This document shows, in pieces, positions 44,226 to 53,966 of a stretch of 64,000 bases of DNA (the first letter of the stretch is position 1; every line of letters starts with the position of its first letter). The position numbers and the translations under genes are program-made. Below the pieces are notes generated by a model, which was not told where the DNA came from, did not search any database, and saw nothing but the letters and a program-made list of their open reading frames with translations. This DNA is from an uncultured Lachnospiraceae bacterium (GTDB taxonomy: Bacteria; Bacillota; Clostridia; Lachnospirales; Lachnospiraceae): assembly GCA_946549035.1 (NCBI GenBank), contig CAMNQH010000005.1:36638-100637 (forward strand). The letters are read 5' to 3'.

Positions 44226-45500
44226 CTACAGCTGCACCAGGCCTGCCTCCCAGAGTTTTTGCAGAGACATCAAAATCCCAAGCTTGGCATGATACCAGGT
44301 GAGACCGCCCTGGAAGAAGGCCGTATAGGGAGACCGTAGGGGGCCGTCGGCGCTAAGCTCAATGGAAGAACCCTGAACAAAAGCGCCCGCCGCCATAATT
44401 ACCAGGCTGTCGTAGCCTGGCATATCCCAGGGTTCCGGGGTCACATGGCTGTCTACCGGGGCCGCCGCCTGAATCCCTTTGCAAAAGGCGATCAGCCCTT
44501 CCGGTGAATTGAGGGTTACGGCCTGGATAATGTCGTGGCGGGATTCTGTTCCGTTTGGAACCACAGGAAAGCCCAGCTTTTCGTAGAGATTTGCCGCAAA
44601 AACGGCGCCTTTTAAAGCCCCCGCCGTTACGGTAGGCGCCAAAAACAATCCCTGATAAAAAGAGGAAATGACCCCAAGGGAAGCTCCTACTTCTTTTCCA
44701 AGGCCCGGAGAGGTCAGGCGGAAGGCGGCATGTTCCACGCACTCTTTTTTGCCTACGATATAACCGCCGATAGGCGCTAATCCGCCCCCCGGATTCTTAA
44801 TGAGAGATCCAACCGTCATATCCGCTCCCACTTCTGACGGTTCTTTTTCTTCCACAAATTCTCCGTAACAGTTGTCTACCATTACCAGTACGTCCGGCTT
44901 GATATTTTTTACAAAGGCAATCAGCTCCTTGATTTGCCCTACCGAAAGAGAAGGCCTGGACTGATAGCCCTTGGAACGCTGAATGGTCACTAATTTTGTT
45001 TTTTCATGGATTGCGGCTTTGATCTTGTCATAATCAAAGCTGCCGTCGGCCAAAAGATCTACCTGGCGGTATGTGACGCCGTATTCTGCCAAAGAACCTT
45101 TTGAAGGTCTGATTCCAATTACCTCTTCTAAGGTATCATAGGGCTTTCCCACCGGGGAGAGAAGCTCGTCTCCCGGCCGTAAGTTGGACATCAAAGCCAG
45201 GGCTAAGGCATGGGTGCCGCAGGTGATCTGGGGACGCACCAAGGCGGCCTCCGCTTGAAAGCAGCTTGCATAAACCGCTTCTAAGGTATCCCTGCCCAGG
45301 TCGTTATAGCCATAGCCGTTGGTTGCCATAAAGCATTCGGCACTGACACGATGCTTTTGCATGGCCGAGAGGACTTTCAGCTGATTGAATTCCGCCGTTT
45401 TGTCGATTTCTTCCCATCGTTTCCTTAGTGCTGTCTCCACTTCTTTCCCCAGTAAATACACTGGTTCGTCAATTCCCAATTCTTGATACATTTGTCTCAT
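44226..45500 (-). CDS. Methionine gamma-lyase family PLP enzyme (aluminium resistance protein/YnbB type)
   Basis: PLP-dependent enzyme of 424 residues with a Cys/Met-metabolism fold. The PLP-lysine region is GSLIKNPGGGLAPIGGYI; ITCGTHALALALM and VMVDNCYGEFVE are typical of the YnbB group. Reaction not established. It lies downstream of miaA-mutL-mutS in the order known from B. subtilis, although hfq, which stands between in that species, is not seen here. ATG 45500 follows AAGAGGAAGATAA. Confidence 0.9.
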   Translation of the reverse strand: MRQMYQELGIDEPVYLLGKEVETALRKRWEEIDKTAEFNQLKVLSAMQKHRVSAECFMATNGYGYNDLGRDTLEAVYASCFQAEAALVRPQITCGTHALALALMSNLRPGDELLSPVGKPYDTLEEVIGIRPSKGSLAEYGVTYRQVDLLADGSFDYDKIKAAIHEKTKLVTIQRSKGYQSRPSLSVGQIKELIAFVKNIKPDVLVMVDNCYGEFVEEKEPSEVGADMTVGSLIKNPGGGLAPIGGYIVGKKECVEHAAFRLTSPGLGKEVGASLGVISSFYQGLFLAPTVTAGALKGAVFAANLYEKLGFPVVPNGTESRHDIIQAVTLNSPEGLIAFCKGIQAAAPVDSHVTPEPWDMPGYDSLVIMAAGAFVQGSSIELSADGPLRSPYTAFFQGGLTWYHAKLGILMSLQKLWEAGLVQL

Positions 45501-45555
45501 TTATCTTCCTCTTTGTGGCGTATGTCCCGCCGGAACTTGTGGACATACTGCTATT

Positions 45556-46506
45556 TTATGGTAAGTTTATTCCGGCTTCTGTCATTTTTTGTTTCATATA
45601 ATCCAGTATTTTATTGTTATCATACCCAAATTCCTGCTTATCCAGCCAGATAACGTCCCTCTCTCTGCGAAACCAGGTGAGCTGACGCTTGGCAAAGTGC
45701 CTGGTATCCCGTTTGATGAGATAGACGGCTTCCTTAAGCGTTAGCGTTCCTTCCAGATAAGACAACAATTCTTTATATCCCAATCCCTGCATGGATACCA
45801 TATCTTTGGAAAGCCCGGCGGTTTGCAGGGCGGTTACTTCCTCTAAGAGTCCTTTATCCATCATCTGCTCTACCCTTAAGTCAATGGCCTGATACAGCTT
45901 CTCCCGCTTATCATTCAGGACGAAATAACAAAAAGCATAGGGAGATTCCTTTTGCCTCTGCTGCCTGTTGTGTTCCGAAATCTTTTGTCCGGTGAGATGG
46001 TGATACTCCAACCCTCGGATCACCCGTTTTATATTATTCGGGTGAATTTCGGCCGCCGCCCCTTCATCTACCTGCCTAAGGAGGCCATGGAGAGCGTCCG
46101 CCCCATGCTCTTTTGCAAAGCTTTCCAGGCTGCTTCGGTAAGAAAGATCCTCTTTTTCCTCGGTAAAATCAATATCATATAAAACCGCCTGAATATAAAA
46201 TCCGGTTCCTCCTGCCAAAATAGGAATTCGGCCTGCTTCATAGATTTCCTCCATGGCGTTTTTGGCCATCTTCTGGAACAAGGCCACATGGAATTCTTCC
46301 TTGGGGTCTATGGCGTCAATCAGGTAATGAGGAATTCCCTCCATCTCCTCTGGCTTGATTTTAGCGGAACCGATATCCATGCCCCGATACACCTGCATAG
46401 AGTCCGCCGAAACAATAGAGCCTTTTACGGCCCTGGCCAGGGAAAGGGAAAGCTGCGTTTTTCCTACTGCCGTAGGACCTGTTAAAATAATCAATGGCTT
46501 TTTCAT
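45556..46506 (-). CDS. miaA: tRNA dimethylallyltransferase
   Basis: Transfers the dimethylallyl group to N6 of A37 in tRNAs reading UNN codons. 316 residues. P-loop LTGPTAVGKTQLSLSLA, substrate segments SADSMQVYRGMDIGSAK and PHYLIDAIDP, catalytic region AGGTGFYIQAVLY and NIKRVIRGLEY, and the C-terminal RRERDVIWLD. One-base TAATG overlap with mutL shows coupling. Confidence 0.97.
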   Translation of the reverse strand: MKKPLIILTGPTAVGKTQLSLSLARAVKGSIVSADSMQVYRGMDIGSAKIKPEEMEGIPHYLIDAIDPKEEFHVALFQKMAKNAMEEIYEAGRIPILAGGTGFYIQAVLYDIDFTEEKEDLSYRSSLESFAKEHGADALHGLLRQVDEGAAAEIHPNNIKRVIRGLEYHHLTGQKISEHNRQQRQKESPYAFCYFVLNDKREKLYQAIDLRVEQMMDKGLLEEVTALQTAGLSKDMVSMQGLGYKELLSYLEGTLTLKEAVYLIKRDTRHFAKRQLTWFRRERDVIWLDKQEFGYDNNKILDYMKQKMTEAGINLP

Positions 46507-48428
46507 TATAACACCCGCTTAAACTTTTTTTCCAGTTCATATTTTGTCATGGAAATAATGGTGGGACGTCCGTGAGGACAGTGATAGGGGTTCTCAAGGG
46601 TCAAAAGTTCTTTAATCAATGCTTCCAGTTCCTGGCGAGATAAGCGCTGATTCCCTTTGACTGCCGCCTTGCAGGACATAGAGGCTACTTTTTCCAGAAT
46701 TCCCTGAGGCGTTTCGCTTCCTTTTAATTGCGCCAGGCGGTCTAACATTTCCACAATCAGCGTCTCTTCGTTAATTCCCATCAAATTGGCGGGGACGCTT
46801 GTTACGGCATATTCTTTTCCGCCGAAATGTTCGATAACATAGCCGATTCGTTCAAAATATTCCAGATATTTTGTAAGAAGGGCCTCTTCCTGCATGGACA
46901 AGGATAAGAGAAGGGGCGGAAAAATGGCCTGGGAGGTATATTCCCGAGTGCTTAAAGAGGCCATCATGCGTTCGTACAGCACCTTCTCATGGGCTGCGTG
47001 CTGGTCAATAATGTAAAGCGTATCCTCCATCTGCACCAGCCAGTAGGTATCAAATAGCTGCCCGATAATCTCATGATATTGTAAGGAATTTGCATCCAAC
47101 AGACGGCGGGAGGACGGCGGCGTTTCTGTTTTGGTTTGTACCGCAGCCTGGGGAGGCTCTTGGGAAAGAGCTTTTTTTGCCTCTTCTTTGGGCTGATAGG
47201 ACGCGGGCGCTTCTTTCACCAACAGTCCTGAGAGCTCCTCCTGCCGGTACATGGAGCTTGCCGTCGGTTTCCTATCCGGATATTTTTTTTCATAGGGACT
47301 GTCTTTGCTTACAGAAGCCCGCAATGCTTCGATTCTGTTTTTCTCAAAAGGCTCCGGCAGCTTTTGTGCTTCTTTTGTCAGTTCCTTTTGGGCGCTTGCG
47401 CTTTCCTTCTTGGGAGAAAGAGACATTTCATAGACCAATTCGCTGCTGTTAATAGTGGTTCGGATGGCGGCGCTTACGTTCTCATAGATCTGCTCCTGGT
47501 TGCCAAACCGCAGTTCCATTTTCGAGGGATGCACGTTTACATCCAACAGTTCTCCCCGGATGGAGAAATGGAGCGCCACGAAGGGATATTTGTGCTGCAT
47601 CACAAAGGACTGATAGCCGTCTTCAATACTTTTTGCAATCAGGCTGCTTTTTACATATCTTCCATTGATGAAATAATTTTCAAAGTTTCGGTTTCCCCGG
47701 GAAATCAGAGGTTTTCCTAAAAATCCTTCCATGGAAAAGCCGTCTCCCTCTAAGTTACACGGAATCAGATTAGCGGCGATTTCCCGGCCGTAAATATGAT
47801 AGATCACCTCTTGCAGGCTGGAATTTCCGGAAGTATGGAGCTTCACCTGATGGTTTACAATGAATTTGAAGGATATTTCCGGATGGGACAAAGCCATATG
47901 GGACATAAGGTCGCTGATATATCCCGCCTCCGTCTGAGGAGTTTTTAAAAATTTTCGCCTAGCAGGAGTATTATAAAAAAGATTTCGCACCAAAAAGGTG
48001 GTGCCTTCCGGCGCCCCGATTTCTTCTAATCCTTGCTCTGTTCCTCCTTCAATCACATAGCGTACGCCTCCAAGCTCCTGGGAGGTCTTTGTAATAAGCT
48101 CTACTTGGGAAACCGCTGCAATGCTGGAGAGGGCCTCTCCTCGAAACCCCAGGGAAGAAACCGTGACAAGATCCTCCACACTTCGTATTTTACTGGTGGA
48201 ATGGCGCAAAAAAGCCAAAGGCACTTGGTCTTTGGGGATCCCTGAGCCGTTGTCGGTAATCCGAATCAGGGAAATCCCTCCTTCTTTGATTTCTACTGTA
48301 ACAGCCGTTGCCTGGGCGTCAATGGAATTTTCCACCAGTTCTTTTACTACGGAAGCGGGACGTTCAATCACTTCTCCGGCAGCAATTTTGTCAATGGTCT
48401 TAGCGTCCAGTACTTCAATATTGGGCAT
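46506..48428 (-). CDS. mutL: DNA mismatch repair protein MutL (endonuclease type)
   Basis: Links mismatch recognition by MutS to strand incision. 640 residues: N-terminal GHKL ATPase (IAAGEVIERPASVVKELVENS, ITDNGSGI, TSKIRSVEDL, GFRGEALSSI), a variable linker at about residues 335-440, and a C-terminal dimerisation/endonuclease domain with the metal motif DQHAAHEKVLYE and the CPHGRPT motif. That motif indicates an intrinsic nicking MutL, as in bacteria without MutH. ATG follows GAGGAGGAAACT. Confidence 0.97.
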   Translation of the reverse strand: MPNIEVLDAKTIDKIAAGEVIERPASVVKELVENSIDAQATAVTVEIKEGGISLIRITDNGSGIPKDQVPLAFLRHSTSKIRSVEDLVTVSSLGFRGEALSSIAAVSQVELITKTSQELGGVRYVIEGGTEQGLEEIGAPEGTTFLVRNLFYNTPARRKFLKTPQTEAGYISDLMSHMALSHPEISFKFIVNHQVKLHTSGNSSLQEVIYHIYGREIAANLIPCNLEGDGFSMEGFLGKPLISRGNRNFENYFINGRYVKSSLIAKSIEDGYQSFVMQHKYPFVALHFSIRGELLDVNVHPSKMELRFGNQEQIYENVSAAIRTTINSSELVYEMSLSPKKESASAQKELTKEAQKLPEPFEKNRIEALRASVSKDSPYEKKYPDRKPTASSMYRQEELSGLLVKEAPASYQPKEEAKKALSQEPPQAAVQTKTETPPSSRRLLDANSLQYHEIIGQLFDTYWLVQMEDTLYIIDQHAAHEKVLYERMMASLSTREYTSQAIFPPLLLSLSMQEEALLTKYLEYFERIGYVIEHFGGKEYAVTSVPANLMGINEETLIVEMLDRLAQLKGSETPQGILEKVASMSCKAAVKGNQRLSRQELEALIKELLTLENPYHCPHGRPTIISMTKYELEKKFKRVL

Positions 48429-48463
48429 AGTTTCCTCCTCCCCGGGGATTTATTTCAGTTGCG

Positions 48464-51118
48464 TCAAGAATATTGCCATCGGTTCTTAATTTTACTCTGA
48501 ATCTGGTAAAGCTTGTTTAAGGCGTCAATGGGGGTCAGGCGGCTGACGTCAATCTCTTGAATCTCTGCAATAATATCATCGTCCTTTACGGTGTCAAACA
48601 GAGAAATCTGGCTTATATCCACCTCGTCCATCTTTTTTTTGGGTTCTCGCACCAAAAGGCTTCCTTCCTGGGCGAGATTGCTCACCACGCCGGAAATATC
48701 GTTTTCACTGAGCTCCTGGGCAATGACCTTCGCCCGTTCAATGACGCTCTCCGGCACTCCTGCCAGTTTAGCTACCTGAATGCCGTAGCTGCGGTCTGCG
48801 CCGCCGGGCACAATCTTTCGTAAAAATACAATGTCGTCCCCTTTTTCTTTTACGGCGATACAGTAATTATGTACGTTGTCCAGCTTGCCTTCTAGTTCTG
48901 TCAGCTCATGGTAATGGGTGGCAAACAAGGTCTTTGCCCCCAAAAGCTTTGGATTGCTAATATGCTCCACCACGGCCCAGGCAATGGAAAGTCCGTCGAA
49001 GGTACTGGTGCCCCGGCCGATTTCATCCAGCACCAGAAGGCTGTTGGCGGTGGCGTTTCTTAAGATGTTAGCTACTTCCGTCATTTCCACCATAAAAGTA
49101 CTTTGTCCGGAGGCCAAATCATCGGAGGCTCCGACTCTGGTAAAAATCCGGTCTACAATTCCGATTTGGGCCGAGGAAGCAGGCACAAAGCTTCCGATTT
49201 GAGCCATCAGGACAATCAGGGCGGTCTGGCGCATATACGTGGATTTTCCCGCCATATTCGGGCCTGTAATAATGGAAATCCGCTGCTTCCCGTTATCTAA
49301 ATACGTATCGTTGGCAATAAACATATCGTTGGTAATCATTTGTTCTACCACGGGATGACGGCCGTCCTTGATATCAATCACGCCTTTTTCGTTGATGGAG
49401 GGGCGGCAAAAATGATTTTGCTCCGCCACCATTGCCAGGGCGGCCAATACATCTGCTTTTGCCACCGCTTTGGCCGTCTGCTGGATGCGCAACACCTGAT
49501 CGGCGATTTTTTCCCGTACTTCCCGGTAAATTTCGTATTCCAAAGATACCAGCCGGTCTTCTGCTCCCAAAATAATATCTTCCAATTCCTTTAGCTCCGG
49601 GGTGATATAACGCTCCGCATTGGCCAGAGTCTGTTTTCTGGTATAATATTCCGGAACCAGGTTTTGATAAGAATTGGTTACTTCCAGATAATAGCCAAAT
49701 ACCTTGTTGTATTTAATCCGAAGATTTTTTATTCCGGTTTTCTCCCGTTCCTTTGTTTCCAACTCCATCAGCCATGTTTTTCCTTCGGTTTTGGCATGGC
49801 GCAGCTTGTCTACTTCTTCGTGAAATCCTTCTTTTAAAATATTGCCGTCCCGGATGGAAATAGGCGGTTCCTCCAAAATGGAAGCGTCGATCAGCTGATA
49901 CAAATCCTCCAAAGGATCCAAATCCTTTTGAATCTGTTTTAGCTCTTTACAATGAAATTCTCCCAATATGGTTTTGATATGGGGAAGCATGGACAGGGAG
50001 CTTTTGAAGGCAATCAAGTCCCTGGGATTGGCGGTCTGGTAAGTAACCCGGCTTACCAAACGTTCCATATCGTAAACGGGATTTAAATATTCTCTCAATT
50101 CCTCCCGGTTCATGGACTGACTGTTTAATTCCTCAATCGCATCCAGACGCCCTTCGATTTCTTTTTTTTCGATTAAAGGCTGTTCCACAAAATTTCGCAG
50201 CATTCTGGCTCCCATGGCGGTTTTTGTCTTGTCTAACACCCATAGCAGGGAACCTCGTTTTTGGTTTTCACGGAGAGTCTCCACAAGCTCCAGATTCCGT
50301 CTGGTGGAGCTGTCAATAATCATATATTTACCGGTACTGTAAAGCTTTAGGTGGGACATATGGCTAAGGGAGGTTTTCTGCGTCTCATAGAGGTACTTTA
50401 ACAGCGCCCCTGCTGCAATCGTCCCGCATGCATAGTCCTTGAGCCCAAGCCCGTCCAGGCTGGATAGCTTAAAATGGGAAAGCAGTATGCCCACGGCCGT
50501 CTCTTCACTGAAATACCAGGACTCCAGGGGATAAACGGCAATGCCAAGCCGCTCCTTTAAATCCGTCAAATCCACGCCGCTCATACGAAAGGCTTCGTTG
50601 CAGATGATTTCCGAAGGGGCAAACCGGTGGATTTCGTCTAAAAGCTTTCGTTCATTTTCCAATTCTGTTACGTAGTAGTCTCCGGTCGTAACGTCTGCAA
50701 TGGAAATGCCGTAGTGATCTTCCAGATTAATGCACATAATATAATTATTCCTGGTTTCATCCAAGGCCTGGGCGTCCAGATTTGTGCCGGGAGTTACAAT
50801 CCGCACCACCTCCCGGCGTACCAGCCCCCGGGAGGTTTTGGGATCTTCCACCTGTTCGCAGATGGCCACTTTATACCCCTTTTGCACCAGTTTATTTAAA
50901 TAGCTTTCTAACGCATGAAAGGGAACGCCGCACATAGGGGCCCGTTCTTTTTGGCCGCAGTTCTTTCCTGTAAGGGTGATTTCCAGTTCCTTGGAGGCAG
51001 TCAAGGCGTCCTCAAAAAACATTTCATAAAAATCCCCCAGGCGATAGAACAAAATACAGTCCGGATAATCCTTTTTGGTATCTATATATTGCTGCATCAT
51101 TGGTGTAAATTCTGTCAC
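48464..51118 (-). CDS. mutS: DNA mismatch repair protein MutS
   Basis: Recognises mismatches and small loops. 884 residues, MutS1 type. The mismatch-binding Phe-x-Glu motif is FYEMFFEDA (RLGDFYEMF). Walker A is ITGPNMAGKSTYMRQ, the signature and Walker B are DEIGRGTSTFDG, followed by ATHYHEL. The C-terminal region VSRLTPIDALNKLYQIQ is the dimerisation tail. GTG start at 51118 with GGAAGG at nine bases. Forms the mutS-mutL-miaA block. Confidence 0.97.
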   Translation of the reverse strand: MTEFTPMMQQYIDTKKDYPDCILFYRLGDFYEMFFEDALTASKELEITLTGKNCGQKERAPMCGVPFHALESYLNKLVQKGYKVAICEQVEDPKTSRGLVRREVVRIVTPGTNLDAQALDETRNNYIMCINLEDHYGISIADVTTGDYYVTELENERKLLDEIHRFAPSEIICNEAFRMSGVDLTDLKERLGIAVYPLESWYFSEETAVGILLSHFKLSSLDGLGLKDYACGTIAAGALLKYLYETQKTSLSHMSHLKLYSTGKYMIIDSSTRRNLELVETLRENQKRGSLLWVLDKTKTAMGARMLRNFVEQPLIEKKEIEGRLDAIEELNSQSMNREELREYLNPVYDMERLVSRVTYQTANPRDLIAFKSSLSMLPHIKTILGEFHCKELKQIQKDLDPLEDLYQLIDASILEEPPISIRDGNILKEGFHEEVDKLRHAKTEGKTWLMELETKEREKTGIKNLRIKYNKVFGYYLEVTNSYQNLVPEYYTRKQTLANAERYITPELKELEDIILGAEDRLVSLEYEIYREVREKIADQVLRIQQTAKAVAKADVLAALAMVAEQNHFCRPSINEKGVIDIKDGRHPVVEQMITNDMFIANDTYLDNGKQRISIITGPNMAGKSTYMRQTALIVLMAQIGSFVPASSAQIGIVDRIFTRVGASDDLASGQSTFMVEMTEVANILRNATANSLLVLDEIGRGTSTFDGLSIAWAVVEHISNPKLLGAKTLFATHYHELTELEGKLDNVHNYCIAVKEKGDDIVFLRKIVPGGADRSYGIQVAKLAGVPESVIERAKVIAQELSENDISGVVSNLAQEGSLLVREPKKKMDEVDISQISLFDTVKDDDIIAEIQEIDVSRLTPIDALNKLYQIQSKIKNRWQYS

Positions 51119-51132
51119 GTTTTTCTTCCTTC

Positions 51133-52725
51133 CTACATATAGTATCTGCTGATGATTGCTTCCGCCACTTTCAAGCCGTCCATAGCGGCGGACATAATCC
51201 CACCAGCATAGCCGGCGCCCTCCCCGCAGGGATATACGCCGTTTCGATTGCTTTCCATGGATTCCCTGCGCATTATGCGCACAGGAGATGAGGTGCGGCT
51301 TTCTACTCCGGACAGAATACAGTCGTAACGGTGAAAGCCTGAAATCTTTCTGGAAAAATCCTCCATTCCCAAAAGAAAAGCTTCTTGAATCTCCCGGGAA
51401 AATAATTCATGCAAAGGGGCAAATGCCGTATCCCCTTTGGTAACGCTAGAAAATGCTCCATATCCGCTGCTTTCTTTTCCCTGGGCAAAATCCCCCAAAA
51501 GCTGCTGAGGAATCCGCCCGCCTCCCATCTGGTACGCCTTTTGTTCCAGATCCTGTTGGAATCGGACGCCGGAGAGGGGATCCCTTCCTCCAAAATCCTC
51601 AGGCGTAACAGATACGATAATCGCGCTGTTAGCATTGGCTCCGTCACGTTTATGGTAACTCATCCCGTTGACGGCCAAATGTCCCGGCTGTGAGGAAGCG
51701 TTTACCACATATCCTCCGGGGCACATACAAAAGGAGTAAATTCCCCTGCCAAGATGGCTGGAGGACAATTTGTAAAACGCAGCGTTCAGATGGGGCATTG
51801 CTTCTTTGCCATATTGCGCTTCATTAATCATACTCTGGGGATGTTCCACTCGAAATCCAGCGGCAAAGGATTTCGGCTCCATGGCAAACCCCTGTTCCAG
51901 GAGCATGGAAAATGTGTCCCGGGCGCTGTGCCCAATGGCCAGAACGGCGGCGCTTGCATGTAAGCGAATTTGATTCGTTCCGCTTCGAAGCAAAAGGGCC
52001 GACAGCCTGGGCCCGTCCCATTCAAAGCCGGTCAAACATGTTTCAAAGAGAAAGCTTCCCCCTGCCTGTTGAATGGCCCCCCGCATCCGTTCCACCACAG
52101 ATGATAAGATATCCGTGCCGATATGGGGCCTGGCGTCATATAAGATCTCTTCCGGCGCGCCAAAGGATACGAAGGTCTCTAACACCATCCTGCTGCGGCC
52201 TTTCGTATCCTTTACCAGGGTGTTTAGTTTTCCGTCGGAAAAGGTTCCGGCGCCGCCTTCTCCAAACTGCACGTTGGAATTGGGGTTCAGATTGCCGCTT
52301 TTCCAAAATGTGTCCACATCCTGCTGCCTTCTTCGAATTTCCTTTCCCCGCTCCACCACAACCGGGGCAAATCCGGCCTGGGCTAAAAGATAAGCGGCAA
52401 ACAGACCTGCCGGCCCGCTGCCAATCACTACGGGAGGATGGGACAGTTTTTTCGTTCCTTTTGGGGGAATCTGATACGGCGTCTCCTTTGTTGACATAAT
52501 ATTATTATTGTGAACCTTTTTCAAAATCTTCTGTTCCTGGGAAAGGGAAACATCTATGGTATAGACATAAGTGACTTCTGATTTTTTTCTGGCGTCCAGA
52601 GAACGCCGTACAATCTTCATATGCTTGATTTGCTCCGGCGAAACCTTAAGCAGTCTTGCCGCTTTTTGCATCAGCATTTCTTTGGTATGTTCTAAAGGCA
52701 TTTTTACCTGTTGTATCCGAATCAT
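51133..52725 (-). CDS. FAD-dependent dehydrogenase family protein (COG2509 type)
   Basis: Flavoprotein of about 530 residues, biochemical reaction unknown. It has a short N-terminal domain (IRIQQVKMPLEHTKEMLMQKAARLLKVS), then the dinucleotide-binding motif VIGSGPAGLFAAYLLAQAG, followed by GGAGTFSDGKLNT, and the C-terminal FAD-binding GEGAGYAGGIMSAAMDGLKVA. ATG 52725 follows GGAGGGAGCAA; the frame's longer start lies inside the neighbouring gene. It is followed by mutS and preceded, in an ATGA overlap, by a second FAD protein of another family. Confidence 0.88.
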   Translation of the reverse strand: MIRIQQVKMPLEHTKEMLMQKAARLLKVSPEQIKHMKIVRRSLDARKKSEVTYVYTIDVSLSQEQKILKKVHNNNIMSTKETPYQIPPKGTKKLSHPPVVIGSGPAGLFAAYLLAQAGFAPVVVERGKEIRRRQQDVDTFWKSGNLNPNSNVQFGEGGAGTFSDGKLNTLVKDTKGRSRMVLETFVSFGAPEEILYDARPHIGTDILSSVVERMRGAIQQAGGSFLFETCLTGFEWDGPRLSALLLRSGTNQIRLHASAAVLAIGHSARDTFSMLLEQGFAMEPKSFAAGFRVEHPQSMINEAQYGKEAMPHLNAAFYKLSSSHLGRGIYSFCMCPGGYVVNASSQPGHLAVNGMSYHKRDGANANSAIIVSVTPEDFGGRDPLSGVRFQQDLEQKAYQMGGGRIPQQLLGDFAQGKESSGYGAFSSVTKGDTAFAPLHELFSREIQEAFLLGMEDFSRKISGFHRYDCILSGVESRTSSPVRIMRRESMESNRNGVYPCGEGAGYAGGIMSAAMDGLKVAEAIISRYYM

Positions 52726-53966
52726 TTGCTCCCTCCATGAAATCCTGCCACCCAGCCGCTGGACCAGGCCCACTGCAGATTATAACCGCCGCAGGCGCCG
52801 TCAATATCCACTACTTCTCCTGCAAAATACAGACCCCTAACCAGCTTAGATTCCATGGTCTTTGGGTTGAGCTGGGAGGTATCCACTCCACCGGCGCATG
52901 CCTGGGCCTGGTCAAAGGACTTGCTGCCGATAATATCCACATGCAGCCCTTTGATGCATGTTACCAGACGGCGGACGTCTTTGCTCCCACATGAATGCAA
53001 GGCCGTATTGTGTTTCAGTCCTGCCTCTTTGAGCAGCACCGGAATTAGTTTTTGATTTACCAAACCCGGCAGACAGCTGCCAACGAGACAGCCGCCCCGG
53101 CGTTTTTGCCAACCCGTCACGTATGCCTCCAATTCCTTATGGCTTTGCTCCGGGGCAAAGTCAATGGATGCATAGACCCTTTGTCCTGCATGTAAAGCCA
53201 ATAGCGCATATCGGCTTACCTGAAACGCCGGGATTCCGGAAAGTCCAAACTCTGTCAGCTGCAGTTCTCCTGGTTCTTTACAGATAAGCTTTTCGTCTAT
53301 GTAAAGAGACAACACAGAATCTGCACGAATTCCTGCAAGTTCTTTCAAAAACGACTGTTTTCCCTGCATTTGCACCAGGGCAGGGACAATCGCTGTCAAA
53401 TGATGGCCAAATTCTGTAATATATTTGAAGCCGCTTCCGTCGCTTCCTGTCTTTTTGGCGGCTTTTCCTCCGGTGGCGATGATACAGATGCGGCTTTGAT
53501 ATTCTCCCTCCTTGGTATCATACCAAAAACGGTCCTTTTCTTTTTTGATACTTCGAAGGCCCACGCCGTAGTAACAATCCACCTTCCGGAACAAAAGCTC
53601 CTGCACCAATGCCTGACGGACGCAGGAGGCCTGACCGCTGGCGGGATAAAAATACCCGCCTCTTTTTTCCTTGGGAAAAATGCCGATTTCCCGGAAAAAG
53701 TCAAGAGTGCTTTCCAGTCCGAATTGTTCCAATACAGGCAAGACAAAGGCAGGGTCCTGTCCCCTGTAGCATTCCAGGCCCTGCACTCGATTGGTAAAGT
53801 TGCATTTTCCATTTCCTGTGGCCAAAATTTTTTTTCCGGCCTGCTCCATATGTTCCAGCAAGGCGACCTTCGCCCCCTGTCTGGCCGCGCTGATGGCAGC
53901 CGTCATTCCGGCTGCTCCCGCGCCTATTACTATGACGTCATAATTCTTCTTGTTCCTGCTGTTCAT
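52722..53966 (-). CDS. HI0933-family FAD-binding flavoprotein
   Basis: Flavin-dependent oxidoreductase of about 414 residues (BaiN/HI0933 family), reaction unknown. Rossmann motif VIVIGAGAAGMTAAISAARQGAKVALLE at the start; KILATGNGKCNFTN, IIATGGKAAKKTGSDG, and the C-terminal FAGEVVDIDGACGGYNLQWAWSSGWVAG are diagnostic. ATG 53966 has GGAGG nine bases upstream. The stop overlaps the start of the next FAD gene. Both are common neighbours of sporulation or repair genes in Clostridia, which gives no precise role. Confidence 0.88.
   Translation of the reverse strand: MNSRNKKNYDVIVIGAGAAGMTAAISAARQGAKVALLEHMEQAGKKILATGNGKCNFTNRVQGLECYRGQDPAFVLPVLEQFGLESTLDFFREIGIFPKEKRGGYFYPASGQASCVRQALVQELLFRKVDCYYGVGLRSIKKEKDRFWYDTKEGEYQSRICIIATGGKAAKKTGSDGSGFKYITEFGHHLTAIVPALVQMQGKQSFLKELAGIRADSVLSLYIDEKLICKEPGELQLTEFGLSGIPAFQVSRYALLALHAGQRVYASIDFAPEQSHKELEAYVTGWQKRRGGCLVGSCLPGLVNQKLIPVLLKEAGLKHNTALHSCGSKDVRRLVTCIKGLHVDIIGSKSFDQAQACAGGVDTSQLNPKTMESKLVRGLYFAGEVVDIDGACGGYNLQWAWSSGWVAGFHGGSK

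Noticed and set aside
51912..52499. Plus-strand open frame of 195 codons inside the FAD protein gene
   Set aside because: Antisense to a conserved flavoprotein; Arg/Pro-rich sequence typical of a shadow frame.
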